Shown here: positions 34,034-44,450 of the stretch, piece by piece
Numbering within the stretch: position 1 is the stretch's first letter
Layout: each line of letters opens with the position of its first letter
NCBI GenBank assembly: GCA_030731745.1
Contig: JANQTJ010000012.1
Location: forward strand, 43,884 to 107,883
From: Flaviramulus sp.
GTDB taxonomy: Bacteria > Bacteroidota > Bacteroidia > Flavobacteriales > Flavobacteriaceae
Length of the DNA: 64,000 nucleotides
Direction of reading: 5' to 3'
Notes under the pieces: model-generated
Seen by the model: the letters and a program-made list of their open reading frames with translations, nothing else
What the model was told of the DNA's origin: nothing
The model's database searches: none
Translations under genes and position numbers: made by a program

Positions 34034-36280
34034 ATGAAATTTTTAATATATATATTATTGCTTCCAGCATGTCTTTTTTCGCAAGAAAAGATATCAGGAA
34101 TGATTATGGAAGCTAATGATAAAAACGAACATATTGGTTTGGCTGGAGCCAATGTTTATTGGTTAGATACCGAAATAGGAACAGTTACAGATATTGATGG
34201 AAAGTTTACAATTCCCTATAAATCGGGATATAAAAAACTAGTGATAAGTTACATTGGATTTAAAACTGATACTTTAACTATTACTGAAGCTAAAATGATA
34301 CATCATTGGTTGGAGCCAACAGATAGTTTGGACGCTATTACGATAACTTCAAGAAAACAAGCTACAGCAAAATCATATTTAAGCGCTTCAAATGTTATAA
34401 ATGTAAGCAGCGATGAATTGTTGAAAGCAGCTTGTTGTAATTTGTCTGAAAGTTTTGAAACCAATCCATCTATCGATGTTAATTTTGCCGATGCAGTAAC
34501 AGGTGCACGTCAAATTAAAATGTTAGGGTTAACTTCACCATATATCTTAATAGCTACTGAAAATATTCCTTCAATTAGAGGGGCATCACAAGCTTTTGGT
34601 TTAAGTTTTATACCAGGAACTTGGGTAGAGAGTATTCAAATTACTAAAGGAGCTGGTAGTGTAGTTAATGGCTATGAGAGTATTGCAGGTCAAATAAACG
34701 CAGAATTGGTAAAACCCTCAACAGATAATAAATTATTTGTAAATGCCTATGGTTCTGTAAACGGACGTCTTGAGTTGAATACACATGTTAACACCAAAAT
34801 ATCCGATAAGTGGAGTACTGGATTGTATTTACATGGGAATATAAGAGAGGAAAAGTTTGATAAAAACGAAGATTCTTTTCTAGACATGCCATTGCAAAAA
34901 CAAATTAATGTGATGAACCGATGGCAATACATTGACACCAAAAATGGATTTGTAAGTTTTATTAATTTCAAATTTTTAAATGACCAAAAACAAACAGGAC
35001 AAATAAATTTTAATTCTGATACAGATATGTTAACAACTAATGCTTGGGGAAGTGAAATTGACACCCAACGTTATGAAGTGTCTGCTAAATTAGGTTATGT
35101 TAACCCAGATATTCCTTGGCAAAGTATAGGGATTCAAACAGCTTATAGTAGTCATAAGCAAGACTCCTATTTCGGTTTGAAACAATATGATATTACACAC
35201 AATAGCTTATATACTAATGCTATTTACAATTCAATTATTTCAGATTCTAGGCATAAAATAAAAACAGGTATTAGTTACACTTATGATTCGTATGATGAGT
35301 TTTTAGACACCCAAAATCTGAATTCTAATTACGAAAGAATAGAAAGGGCTTTAGGTACTTTTTTTGAATATAATTTTGATGATTTGGATAAGTTTAATAT
35401 TACTGCAGGTATTCGGGTAGATAGTCACAATTTATTGGGCACTTTTTTAACACCAAGATTGCATGCACGCTATACACCTTGGTCTAAATCGGCTTTAAGA
35501 GCTTCTTTTGGACGCGGAAAACGTAGCGCTAATATTTTTGCAGAAAATCAAAATATTTTCGGAACCTCAAGAAACATTAATATTCTAAATACTAATGGAA
35601 ACATTTACGGTTTAAACCCCGAAATTGCATGGAATTATGGGCTTTCTTTTTTACAAGGATTTAATCTTTTTGGAAAAAAAGCTGATATTACTATTGATTA
35701 TTACAAAACAAATTTTCAAAACCAAGTGGTTGTAGATTTTGAAAATCCACGAGAAGTTAATTTTTATAATTTAGACGGAAAAAGTTATGCAAACAGTTTT
35801 CAATTTGAATTGAATTATAATCTTTTTGAAAATTTTGATTTACGAACAGCTTACAAATTTTATGATGTGAAAACTGATTATTTGGTTGGCAGACTTGAAA
35901 AACCTTTAATACCTAAACATCGTTTGTTTGCAAATGCTTCTTATGAAACTAATAAAAAAGCAGATGCTAGCCAATGGAAACTTGATGCTACTTACAACTG
36001 GTTAGGAACCCAACGCTTTTCTTCAACAGAAACAAATCCAATACAATATCAATTATCCGAAAGGACACCAACGGTTGGAACATTAAATACACAAATAACA
36101 AGAGTTTTTTCTGAATCCTTTGAAATATATTTAGGAGCTGAAAATTTAACAAATGTGAGACAGCCAAATCCTATTTTAGGGGCTAATGACCCTTTTGGTT
36201 CAAATTTTGATACTAACTTTGTATATGGACCAATTTTTGGAAGTATGTATTACGCTGGATTAAGATTTAAAATAAATTAA
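34034..36280 (+). CDS. TonB-dependent outer-membrane receptor, probably for a metal
   Basis: The 748-residue protein has a signal peptide (to about 17), a carboxypeptidase-D-like beta-sandwich domain (about 18-95, GLAGANVYWLDTEIGTVTDIDGKF), a plug domain (about 105-225) and a 22-strand beta-barrel ending in MYYAGLRFKIN. The plug contains an adjacent cysteine pair in KAACCNLSESFETNPS (Cys134-Cys135), unusual for TonB receptors in general but in keeping with the Cys-rich proteins encoded on both sides. It sits directly after the HMA-MauE gene and 20 bp before a periplasmic HMA protein. This context suggests uptake of copper or another soft metal rather than sugar; no SusD partner is present. 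Confidence 0.88.
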   Translation: MKFLIYILLLPACLFSQEKISGMIMEANDKNEHIGLAGANVYWLDTEIGTVTDIDGKFTIPYKSGYKKLVISYIGFKTDTLTITEAKMIHHWLEPTDSLDAITITSRKQATAKSYLSASNVINVSSDELLKAACCNLSESFETNPSIDVNFADAVTGARQIKMLGLTSPYILIATENIPSIRGASQAFGLSFIPGTWVESIQITKGAGSVVNGYESIAGQINAELVKPSTDNKLFVNAYGSVNGRLELNTHVNTKISDKWSTGLYLHGNIREEKFDKNEDSFLDMPLQKQINVMNRWQYIDTKNGFVSFINFKFLNDQKQTGQINFNSDTDMLTTNAWGSEIDTQRYEVSAKLGYVNPDIPWQSIGIQTAYSSHKQDSYFGLKQYDITHNSLYTNAIYNSIISDSRHKIKTGISYTYDSYDEFLDTQNLNSNYERIERALGTFFEYNFDDLDKFNITAGIRVDSHNLLGTFLTPRLHARYTPWSKSALRASFGRGKRSANIFAENQNIFGTSRNINILNTNGNIYGLNPEIAWNYGLSFLQGFNLFGKKADITIDYYKTNFQNQVVVDFENPREVNFYNLDGKSYANSFQFELNYNLFENFDLRTAYKFYDVKTDYLVGRLEKPLIPKHRLFANASYETNKKADASQWKLDATYNWLGTQRFSSTETNPIQYQLSERTPTVGTLNTQITRVFSESFEIYLGAENLTNVRQPNPILGANDPFGSNFDTNFVYGPIFGSMYYAGLRFKIN

Positions 36281-36300
36281 AACAAATTAAAATAGACAAT

Positions 36301-36654
36301 ATGAAAAAAATAATAATTATAGCTATGCTATTTACGGGAATGACACTTTTTGCTCAAAACAAAAATGCAAAAGCTTCTTTGGAAGTAGATGGCGTTTGTA
36401 TGATGTGTAAATCTAGAATAGAAAAAGCATGTTTAGCAACTAAAGGAGTAAAAAGTGCTAGTTGGGATGTTAAAACGCATGAATTGAAATTGTTTTTCGA
36501 TGAAAACAAAACCAATTTAAAAGCTATTGAAAAAAATATAGCGGCAGTTGGACATGATACTAAGCAAATAAAAGCAACTGATGAAGCTTATGCTTTGGTA
36601 CATCCTTGTTGTAAATATAGAGACGAACAAATCGTTGGAGATCATAAAGAATAA
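36301..36654 (+). CDS. periplasmic heavy-metal-associated (HMA) protein
   Basis: The 117-residue protein has a signal peptide (MKKIIIIAMLFTGMTLFAQ) and one HMA ferredoxin-like domain with the metal site CMMC (Cys33, Cys36). The C-terminus carries a second possible metal site, HPCCKYRD (His101, Cys103, Cys104). It is probably a soluble periplasmic metal carrier working with the receptor and the HMA-MauE membrane protein upstream. A bidirectional terminator follows, so this is the last gene of the cluster. Confidence 0.88.
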   Translation: MKKIIIIAMLFTGMTLFAQNKNAKASLEVDGVCMMCKSRIEKACLATKGVKSASWDVKTHELKLFFDENKTNLKAIEKNIAAVGHDTKQIKATDEAYALVHPCCKYRDEQIVGDHKE

Positions 36655-36688
36655 TTTTATTCTTATTTCTATAATTAAATTTACAAAA

Positions 36689-36718
36689 AAAACGCTTCAA
36701 ATTATTTTGAAGCGTTTT
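36689..36718. terminator. bidirectional terminator between the metal cluster and groEL
   Basis: CGCTTCAAA (36693-36701) and TTTGAAGCG (36706-36714) pair perfectly around a 4-nt loop, with A and T runs on both sides. Confidence 0.9.
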
Positions 36719-36745
36719 AGTTTATATTAATTGAAAACTTTCAAT

Positions 36746-38670
<1,925 letters not shown>

Positions 38671-38714
38671 TGTTATATTACTTTTAATTAAATTATTATT
38701 TGTTTTTATTATCA

Positions 38715-38731
38715 AGCTAAAAATGTGCCAA
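38715..38731 (-). promoter_or_regulatory. candidate sigma54 (-24/-12) promoter for groESL
   Basis: On the - strand the bases read TTGGCACATTTTTAGCT: a complete TTGGCAC -24 element and a GC at the -12 position with exactly 10 nt between GG and GC, close to the YTGGCACGRNNNTTGCW consensus (three mismatches). Transcription would begin near 38704, giving a leader of about 34 nt before groES. No TAnnTTTG box is seen in the same stretch. Confidence 0.45.
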
Positions 38732-38757
38732 TAGATCATTACTGACAAACTTGCAGA

Positions 38758-38794
38758 AATAAAAAATGCCAACTGTATAAGTTGGCATTTTTTT
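38758..38794 (-). terminator. intrinsic terminator after secG
   Basis: TGCCAAC and GTTGGCA pair around a 6-nt loop, flanked by A and T runs. It separates secG from groES, so groESL needs its own promoter. Confidence 0.85.
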
Positions 38795-38811
38795 TATTTT
38801 TTTGGTATTAC

Positions 38812-39168
38812 CTATTCTTCTGTTGAATCTGCTGGTGTAGTAGTATCATTAGTTGTATCAGCAGGAATTGCTGGTAAGGGTTGTGTTGTTGTAGCATCTA
38901 AATCTAATGCTTTAGAATCTAAAGTTTCTGAACCTTTATTGATGGCTACATTAGAAAGTAAAATTAATACTAATAAAAGTGTAGCTAAAGTCCATGTGCT
39001 TTTATCTAAAAAGTCAGTTGTCTTTTTCACACCACCTAATTGTTGTGTGCCACCGCCACCAAAAGATGAAGATAATCCACCACCCTTAGGGTTTTGCACC
39101 ATAATTACAACGATTAGTAAAAAGGCTACTACAACTATTAATGCTAAAAATATTGTAAACGTACTCAT
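38812..39168 (-). CDS. secG: preprotein translocase subunit SecG
   Basis: The 118-residue protein has two membrane helices (about 5-25 and 57-76) flanking the conserved loop QNPKGGGLSSSFGGGGTQQLGGVKKTTDFLDK, the SecG signature. A Thr/Asp/Pro-rich tail (TTQPLPAIPADTTND...) extends it beyond E. coli length, as often in Bacteroidota. SecG assists SecYE-mediated export. The start codon overlaps the stop of the upstream gene (TAATG), so translation is coupled. Confidence 0.93.
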   Translation of the reverse strand: MSTFTIFLALIVVVAFLLIVVIMVQNPKGGGLSSSFGGGGTQQLGGVKKTTDFLDKSTWTLATLLLVLILLSNVAINKGSETLDSKALDLDATTTQPLPAIPADTTNDTTTPADSTEE

Positions 39169-40103
39169 TATTCTTTATTGTTTTGTTCTTGTAATTGTTC
39201 TACTGCTTTGATTTGGTTTGCAAAGAAACTACTTTTTTCTGGATATTTCAAACTTAAAATTTTATAAGATTGAATTGCTTTTTTGAAGTTTTTTTGCTCG
39301 ACATAAATCCTAGCTAAAGTCTCTGTCATTAATGATTCTGGCTGAATCATCTGGGCTTTAGCTAAATTCCCTTTTTGGGTTACTGCTTTGGTAGGATTGA
39401 TTTTTGGGTTTTGAGATATAAATTTATCAATAAGCTGAAACTTTTTTTCTTTTTCTTGAGCTTCAGATGTTAGACCTAGAGGTTCATTTTTTAGCTCTCT
39501 TTTAATAGGTTTAAATTGTGTTAGCTTAAGCCATTCGTTAAAGGAGTGCGTTTCTCTTTTATCAAACTGTAGAGGTTTTCCTAAATTTAAAATTTCATCA
39601 GGTGTAGCTTCAGTGGCTATGACTTCTTCGGTGATATTCTCAATAGATTCTGTTTCATCTAAAATAAAAATTTTTTTTGGGCGTGATTCTTTTGGTTCAA
39701 ATAAATTAGGGTCTAAAACACCTTCAGTATCAATTATTTGTTGTTTTAAAGTATGGTCAATTTTAACACTTTTATTAACTGAAAGATCTTCAACTATAAC
39801 ATCTAAATCTTTGAGATGAGCTATGTTTTGTTTAATAAATTGAGAAATTTCATTTTGAACGAAAGCTTCAGAAGTAATGTAATCAAATAAAATACTTCTG
39901 TCAAAAGTGTAAGCGGCTGTTGTTTTAAGTTCTTGGTTATATTTAAAACTACTTTGTTTTTTTAATGCTTTAAGATAGATAGCTCTTGCAGATTGAAAAT
40001 AAGGAAATTCATCAATGATAGATTTTATAGCTTCGGTTTCCTCATGTGTTATTTTTTGAGGGTTTTGGAGTAAGTTTGTAAAATCTGTATGATTCATTAC
40101 CAT
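39168..40103 (-). CDS. TPR-like hypothetical protein between lptE and secG
   Basis: The 311-residue, apparently cytoplasmic protein has no signal peptide. The N-terminal region (about 15-90) is helical with FPYFQSARAIYLKALKKQSSFKYNQELK, the middle is acidic and low in complexity, and the C-terminal 50 residues form a TPR-like pair (ETLARIYVEQKNFKKAIQSYKILSLKYPEKSSFFANQIK). It overlaps lptE by 7 bp and secG by 1 bp, so it is expressed with envelope-biogenesis genes. This order is common in flavobacteria, yet the function is unknown to me. Confidence 0.8.
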   Translation of the reverse strand: MVMNHTDFTNLLQNPQKITHEETEAIKSIIDEFPYFQSARAIYLKALKKQSSFKYNQELKTTAAYTFDRSILFDYITSEAFVQNEISQFIKQNIAHLKDLDVIVEDLSVNKSVKIDHTLKQQIIDTEGVLDPNLFEPKESRPKKIFILDETESIENITEEVIATEATPDEILNLGKPLQFDKRETHSFNEWLKLTQFKPIKRELKNEPLGLTSEAQEKEKKFQLIDKFISQNPKINPTKAVTQKGNLAKAQMIQPESLMTETLARIYVEQKNFKKAIQSYKILSLKYPEKSSFFANQIKAVEQLQEQNNKE

Positions 40104-40606
40104 TTTGCTAAAGTAGCGTTGAAAATATCTTGAGTTATACGCTCAAAAATCTCTTCATGCGCTGTTGTTTTTTGCGACCCAATTAGTTGTTCACTACCAG
40201 GGTAATCATAAAAAAAAGAAAAAGTTTGTTCTAAATCATCTTCTTCATCTTTTTTATTAAAAAAACGCAGTTTTACACTAATAGTTAGTCTGTTTTGTGC
40301 AGCTGTGTTTTGTGAGGTTGCTGTTGTTGGTGAAATTCGGTATTCTGAGATTTCTCCTTCATAAACTAAATCGCCATTTGAAGGAACTAAAGTTAAGTTT
40401 GTTTGGTTTTGAATTAAATCTTCAAGTACAATTTTAAAATCACGTTCTAAACCTGGCTCTATTAAAAGCGAATTGTTTTCAAAATAATTAACTTGATAAG
40501 TTTCAGTACCTGATGGGATGGAAGCACCTGTAAATGAGTAGATGCCACAACCTGAAAGCGAAACGCTAAATGCTAAAAGTAAAAAGTATAAAAAGTGCTT
40601 TTTCAT
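40097..40606 (-). CDS. lptE: LptE-like LPS-assembly lipoprotein
   Basis: The 169-residue lipoprotein (lipobox LSGC, Cys20) has the family start GCGIYSFTGASIPSGTETYQVNYFENNS and an alpha/beta fold ending in ITQDIFNATLAKW. LptE plugs the LptD barrel that inserts lipopolysaccharide in the outer membrane. Sequence similarity to E. coli LptE is low across Bacteroidota, so the name rests on family pattern, lipobox and conserved place next to secG. It follows the sigma54 regulator by 19 bp. Confidence 0.88.
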   Translation of the reverse strand: MKKHFLYFLLLAFSVSLSGCGIYSFTGASIPSGTETYQVNYFENNSLLIEPGLERDFKIVLEDLIQNQTNLTLVPSNGDLVYEGEISEYRISPTTATSQNTAAQNRLTISVKLRFFNKKDEEDDLEQTFSFFYDYPGSEQLIGSQKTTAHEEIFERITQDIFNATLAKW

Positions 40607-40625
40607 GTATATTATAGCGATTGAA

Positions 40626-41894
40626 TTATAAATCGTATTGTTTAATTTTTCTGTAAAGCGTACGTTCGCTTATTCCCAATTCGTTAGCTGCTAATTTACG
40701 TTTTCCGCTGTGACGCTCAAGGGATTTTTTTATTAATTCTAATTCTTTATCTTGTAGCGACAAGGTTTCTTCTTCTTCAATTTCTTCAGCAAAATGATAT
40801 TTATCGTGTATTGTTAATGTGTCATCTGTATTTGATGTATGTTCTGGGATTGAAATTACTTCCGTGTTTTCAATAGAATCTTCATAATCGGCATCTTCAT
40901 CATTATCATTTCCATAGATTTTTTGAATCAGACTTTCGTTGTTTTTTTCAACATCTTTAACGTTACCTGTTTTCATTAATTCCATAGTCAATTTTTTCAA
41001 ATCGTTAAGATCGCTTTTCATATCGAAAAGCACTTTGTATAGAATTTCACGTTCACTACTAAAGTCGCTATCGGATTTAGATGTTTTTATAACTGCGGGC
41101 AAATTAGTTCCTGAAATAGGTAGATAGCTTTTTAAGGTTTCGGCTGAAATTGTTCTGTTTTGCTCTAAAACGGATAGTTGTTCAGCGATGTTTCTTAACT
41201 GTCGAATATTACCACTCCATCTGTGTTTTAGTAATATTTGAGTGGCATTATCTGTAAGTTTGATGGTTGGCATTTTATATTTTAAAGCAAAATCACTTGC
41301 AAACTTTCTAAACAGTAAATGAATGTCTTCCTGACGCTCTCTAAGTGGCGGTAAATGAATATCTACGGTGCTTAAGCGGTAAAATAAATCTTCACGAAAT
41401 TTTTCTTTTTGTATGGCTTCATACATGTTTACGTTGGTAGCAGCAACAATACGCACATTTGTTTTTTGCACTTTACTGGAGCCTACTTTTAAAAACTCAC
41501 CATTTTCAAGAACACGTAATAAACGTACTTGAGTTGTAAGTGGTAATTCTCCAACTTCATCTAGGAAAATAGTACCGCCGTCTGCGACTTCAAAATAACC
41601 TTCGCGGGTTTGAGTTGCACCTGTAAATGAGCCTTTCTCATGTCCAAAAAGTTCACTGTCAATGGTGCCTTCCGGAATGGCGCCACAGTTTACAGCGATG
41701 TATTTATTGTGTTTTCTGTGAGATAATTGGTGGATGATTTTCGGAATACTTTCTTTACCAACGCCACTTTCGCCGGTAACTAAAACAGAAATATCAGTTG
41801 GTGCTACCTGAATCGCTTTTTCAATAGCTCGGTTAAGAGATGCTGAATTTCCAATGATACCGAAACGTTGTTTTATAGCTTGAACTGACTCCAT
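40626..41894 (-). CDS. sigma54-interacting transcriptional activator
   Basis: The 422-residue protein is an enhancer-binding AAA+ activator. Walker A is GESGVGKE (41-48), the sigma54-contact loop is GSFTGA (88-93, a variant of GAFTGA), Walker B is GGTIFLDEVGELP near 107-119, and LYRKIKQYDL closes a Fis-type helix-turn-helix (LAANELGISERTLYRK). There is no N-terminal receiver or sensor domain; instead an acidic linker of about 120 residues separates the ATPase and DNA-binding parts. How it is switched on is unknown. It starts 1 bp after the miaB stop and is followed by lptE. The start at 41894 avoids an overlap with miaB. Confidence 0.93.
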   Translation of the reverse strand: MESVQAIKQRFGIIGNSASLNRAIEKAIQVAPTDISVLVTGESGVGKESIPKIIHQLSHRKHNKYIAVNCGAIPEGTIDSELFGHEKGSFTGATQTREGYFEVADGGTIFLDEVGELPLTTQVRLLRVLENGEFLKVGSSKVQKTNVRIVAATNVNMYEAIQKEKFREDLFYRLSTVDIHLPPLRERQEDIHLLFRKFASDFALKYKMPTIKLTDNATQILLKHRWSGNIRQLRNIAEQLSVLEQNRTISAETLKSYLPISGTNLPAVIKTSKSDSDFSSEREILYKVLFDMKSDLNDLKKLTMELMKTGNVKDVEKNNESLIQKIYGNDNDEDADYEDSIENTEVISIPEHTSNTDDTLTIHDKYHFAEEIEEEETLSLQDKELELIKKSLERHSGKRKLAANELGISERTLYRKIKQYDL

Positions 41895-41895
41895 T

Positions 41896-43344
41896 TTAAT
41901 TATTTTCTGAGTATCCAATTGCTTCACCAATAAGTGTAGCGCTTGTACAATCTATAACTTTTACATTTACAAAATCTCCAATTTTATAGTTTCCTTTAGG
42001 GAAAACCGTAACTAGGCTTTGTGGTGTGCGACCAGACCAGTGTTTTTCTGATTTTTTAGATTCTTTTTCTATTAAAACTTCAACCACTGAGTTTAGATTT
42101 TCTCTTGTTCTAAAACCACTATGTACTTGTTGGAGTTCTACAATTTCTGCTAATCTTCTTTTTTTATCAGCTTCTGGAACATCATCATCCATTTTGCGTT
42201 CTGCTAAAGTTCCAGGGCGTTCAGAATAAGTAAACATATATCCAAAATCATATTTTACATACTCCATTAATGATACTGTGTCCTGAAAATCTTCTTCGGT
42301 TTCAGTAGGAAAGCCAACTATCATATCTTGGCTAATAGCACAGTTTGGTATGATTTTTTTAATATTATAAATAAGTTGCATATATTCTTCTCTTGTGTGT
42401 AAACGATTCATTTCTTTTAGAATCCGATTACTACCACTTTGAACTGGCAAGTGAATATGGTTACAAATATTTTGATATTTTGCCATGGTTTCAATCACAT
42501 CGATTGTAAAATCTTGTGGATTTGAGGTTGAAAAACGAATACGCATTTTAGGCTGTGCTTTGGCGCAAAGCTCTAATAATTTAGAAAAGTTAACAGAGGT
42601 TGCTTTTTGCATAACGTTAGCTTTTTCAAAGTCTTTTTTCAAACCACCACCATACCACAAGTAACTATCAACATTTTGCCCAAGTAGGGTTACTTCTTTA
42701 AAACCCTTGCTCCTTAAATCGTTAATTTCTTCAATAATACTTTGTGGATCTCTACTGCGTTCTCTTCCTCTAGTAAATGGTACCACACAAAATGTACACA
42801 TATTATCGCAACCTCTTGTTATTGAAACAAAAGCAGTAACACCATTTGTGTTTAATCTCACAGGTGAAATATCGCCATAAGTTTCATCTTTTGATAAAAT
42901 AACGTTGATGGCATCTCTACCTTCTTCAACTTCTGCTATTAAATTAGGTAAATCTTTGTAGGCATCAGGTCCAACAACAAGGTCAATAATTTTTTCTTCT
43001 TCTAAAAATTTAGTTTTTAAACGCTCTGCCATACAGCCTAAAACGCCAACTTTCATTTTTGGGTTATGGTCTCGTTTTACGGCGTTATATTTTTCTAAAC
43101 GTTTTCGAACAGTTTGTTCTGCTTTATCTCTAATAGAGCAGGTATTTACTAGAACTAAATCAGCTTCCTCAAGTTTTTGAGTGGTATTAAAACCTTGTTC
43201 TGATAAAATAGAAGCTACTATTTCGCTATCGCTAAAATTCATAGCACATCCATAACTTTCAATAAAAAGTTTACGTTTATTAGTGTCTTTTTGTTCTAAA
43301 ACTAAAGATTCACCTTGTTTATTTTCGTCTATAATTTTTTCCAT
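41896..43344 (-). CDS. miaB: tRNA-2-methylthio-N6-dimethylallyladenosine synthase
   Basis: The 482-residue radical-SAM methylthiotransferase adds the 2-methylthio group to i6A37 in tRNA. It has an N-terminal UPF0004 domain with three cluster cysteines (ESYGCAMNFSDSE, VNTCSIRDKA, VGVLGCMAERLK), the radical-SAM motif RGCDNMCTFCVVPFTRGRE near 180-198, and a C-terminal TRAM domain. The start at 43344 is chosen because a TATCTTTG promoter box lies at 43379-43386, downstream of the farther in-frame start. Confidence 0.96.
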   Translation of the reverse strand: MEKIIDENKQGESLVLEQKDTNKRKLFIESYGCAMNFSDSEIVASILSEQGFNTTQKLEEADLVLVNTCSIRDKAEQTVRKRLEKYNAVKRDHNPKMKVGVLGCMAERLKTKFLEEEKIIDLVVGPDAYKDLPNLIAEVEEGRDAINVILSKDETYGDISPVRLNTNGVTAFVSITRGCDNMCTFCVVPFTRGRERSRDPQSIIEEINDLRSKGFKEVTLLGQNVDSYLWYGGGLKKDFEKANVMQKATSVNFSKLLELCAKAQPKMRIRFSTSNPQDFTIDVIETMAKYQNICNHIHLPVQSGSNRILKEMNRLHTREEYMQLIYNIKKIIPNCAISQDMIVGFPTETEEDFQDTVSLMEYVKYDFGYMFTYSERPGTLAERKMDDDVPEADKKRRLAEIVELQQVHSGFRTRENLNSVVEVLIEKESKKSEKHWSGRTPQSLVTVFPKGNYKIGDFVNVKVIDCTSATLIGEAIGYSENN

Positions 43345-43378
43345 AATTTCTTGAAATCCTACTCTTCCAATAAGCATG

Positions 43379-43386
43379 CAAAGATA
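43379..43386 (-). promoter_or_regulatory. miaB promoter -7 box
   Basis: On the - strand the bases read TATCTTTG, matching TAnnTTTG, 34 bp before the miaB start. It probably drives miaB, the sigma54 regulator, lptE, the TPR-like gene and secG. Confidence 0.6.
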
Positions 43387-43527
43387 CAATTAATTTATGT
43401 TTTATGACAAAGTGTCAGTTTAAATTTTTGATAATTTTATTTTAAAGGTTAGTTTTGACTTTTTAATCAATTAGTTTAAGTTTTAAAAATAATTTACATT
43501 TAAACATTCAATAACATACAAGCAATA

Positions 43528-44310
43528 ATGAATACGATTACAAAATTATCAGAAAAAATAAATCAAGCACAAGCTTTAGATTTTGGAACCATTTTTAGTG
43601 AATCTATTGAGTTGTTTAAGAAAACCATATTACAAGGTTTTTTAATGCAAGTTTTTATTTTAATAATCATGATACCTTTAATTATTGTTTTTTATGTACC
43701 TTTTTTTGGGCTCATAATAGCACAACAAGAGACTGGATATAATGATACGGAACTGTTTGATAATTTTTTTGCAAGTATGTCTGTTTTATATATTCTAATT
43801 GTTATTGTTGGCGTTTTTGTTTTAAGTGCTATATCTTTAGCGTTAAATGCTGGTTTTTACAGAATAATGAAAAAGCTCGATTATAACGAGCAAGTAACCA
43901 CCTCAGATTTCTTTTATTTCTTTAAAGGGAAGTATTTAATTAAAACGTTTTTATTAATGGTAGTAACAATTATAATTGCTATTCCTGCAGCCTTATTGTG
44001 TTACATTCCTTTAATATATGCCATTGTACCGTTATCATATTTTGTTTTAATTTTTGCCTTTAATCCAGAATTAAGTGTTGGAGATATTGTGAATGTAAGT
44101 TTTAAATTAGGAAACAAAAAATGGTTACTCTCTTTTGGATTGTTTGTAGTTGCTTATTTGTGTGTAATAGTTTTAACTCTCGTTACATGTGGTTTGGGTT
44201 CACTGTTTTTATCGCCATTTATGTATCATCCTATGTATTTAATATATAAAAACGTTGTTGGTTTTAATGAAAACAATGTTATTGAAAATTTTGAAAAACA
44301 TGTAGAATAA
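43528..44310 (+). CDS. polytopic membrane protein, uncharacterised
   Basis: The 260-residue protein has a short N-terminal cytoplasmic part (AQALDFGTIFSESIELFKKT) and about six membrane helices. The pattern of paired helices with a short amphipathic linker (FYRIMKKLDYNEQVTTSDFFYFFKG) and a late SVGDIVNVSFKLGNKKWLLSFGLFVVAYL stretch recalls DUF975-like or glycerophosphoryl-phosphodiesterase membrane-domain proteins. No catalytic motif is visible. It is a single gene followed by a terminator. Confidence 0.75.
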   Translation: MNTITKLSEKINQAQALDFGTIFSESIELFKKTILQGFLMQVFILIIMIPLIIVFYVPFFGLIIAQQETGYNDTELFDNFFASMSVLYILIVIVGVFVLSAISLALNAGFYRIMKKLDYNEQVTTSDFFYFFKGKYLIKTFLLMVVTIIIAIPAALLCYIPLIYAIVPLSYFVLIFAFNPELSVGDIVNVSFKLGNKKWLLSFGLFVVAYLCVIVLTLVTCGLGSLFLSPFMYHPMYLIYKNVVGFNENNVIENFEKHVE

Positions 44311-44324
44311 ATTTTAAAAATACA

Positions 44325-44370
44325 ATGAAAAAAGCCTGTGTTCATAACTCAAAACAAAGGCTTTTTTCAT
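44325..44370 (+). terminator. terminator after the membrane protein gene
   Basis: ATGAAAAAAGCCT (44325-44337) pairs with AGGCTTTTTTCAT (44358-44370), a 13-bp perfect stem with a 20-nt loop that may fold further. Confidence 0.8.
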
Positions 44371-44423
44371 TTAAAAATAAAATAGAAAATTTATAAAATT
44401 AGGAAGTTAAACTTTTTTTCATA

Positions 44424-44431
44424 TACATTTG
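44424..44431 (+). promoter_or_regulatory. topA promoter -7 box
   Basis: TACATTTG matches TAnnTTTG and ends 19 bp before the topA ATG. No clear -33 TTG is seen. Confidence 0.5.
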
Positions 44432-44450
44432 TATACACAAAAAGCGTAGT

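Noticed and set aside
38671..38760. CIRCE element (HrcA operator) before groES
   Set aside because: No TTAGCACTC-N9-GAGTGCTAA inverted repeat is present.
38671..38772. Longer GroES with a hydrophobic N-terminal extension
   Set aside because: GroES normally starts at [11 protein letters not shown]; the extension spans the secG terminator side and candidate promoter.
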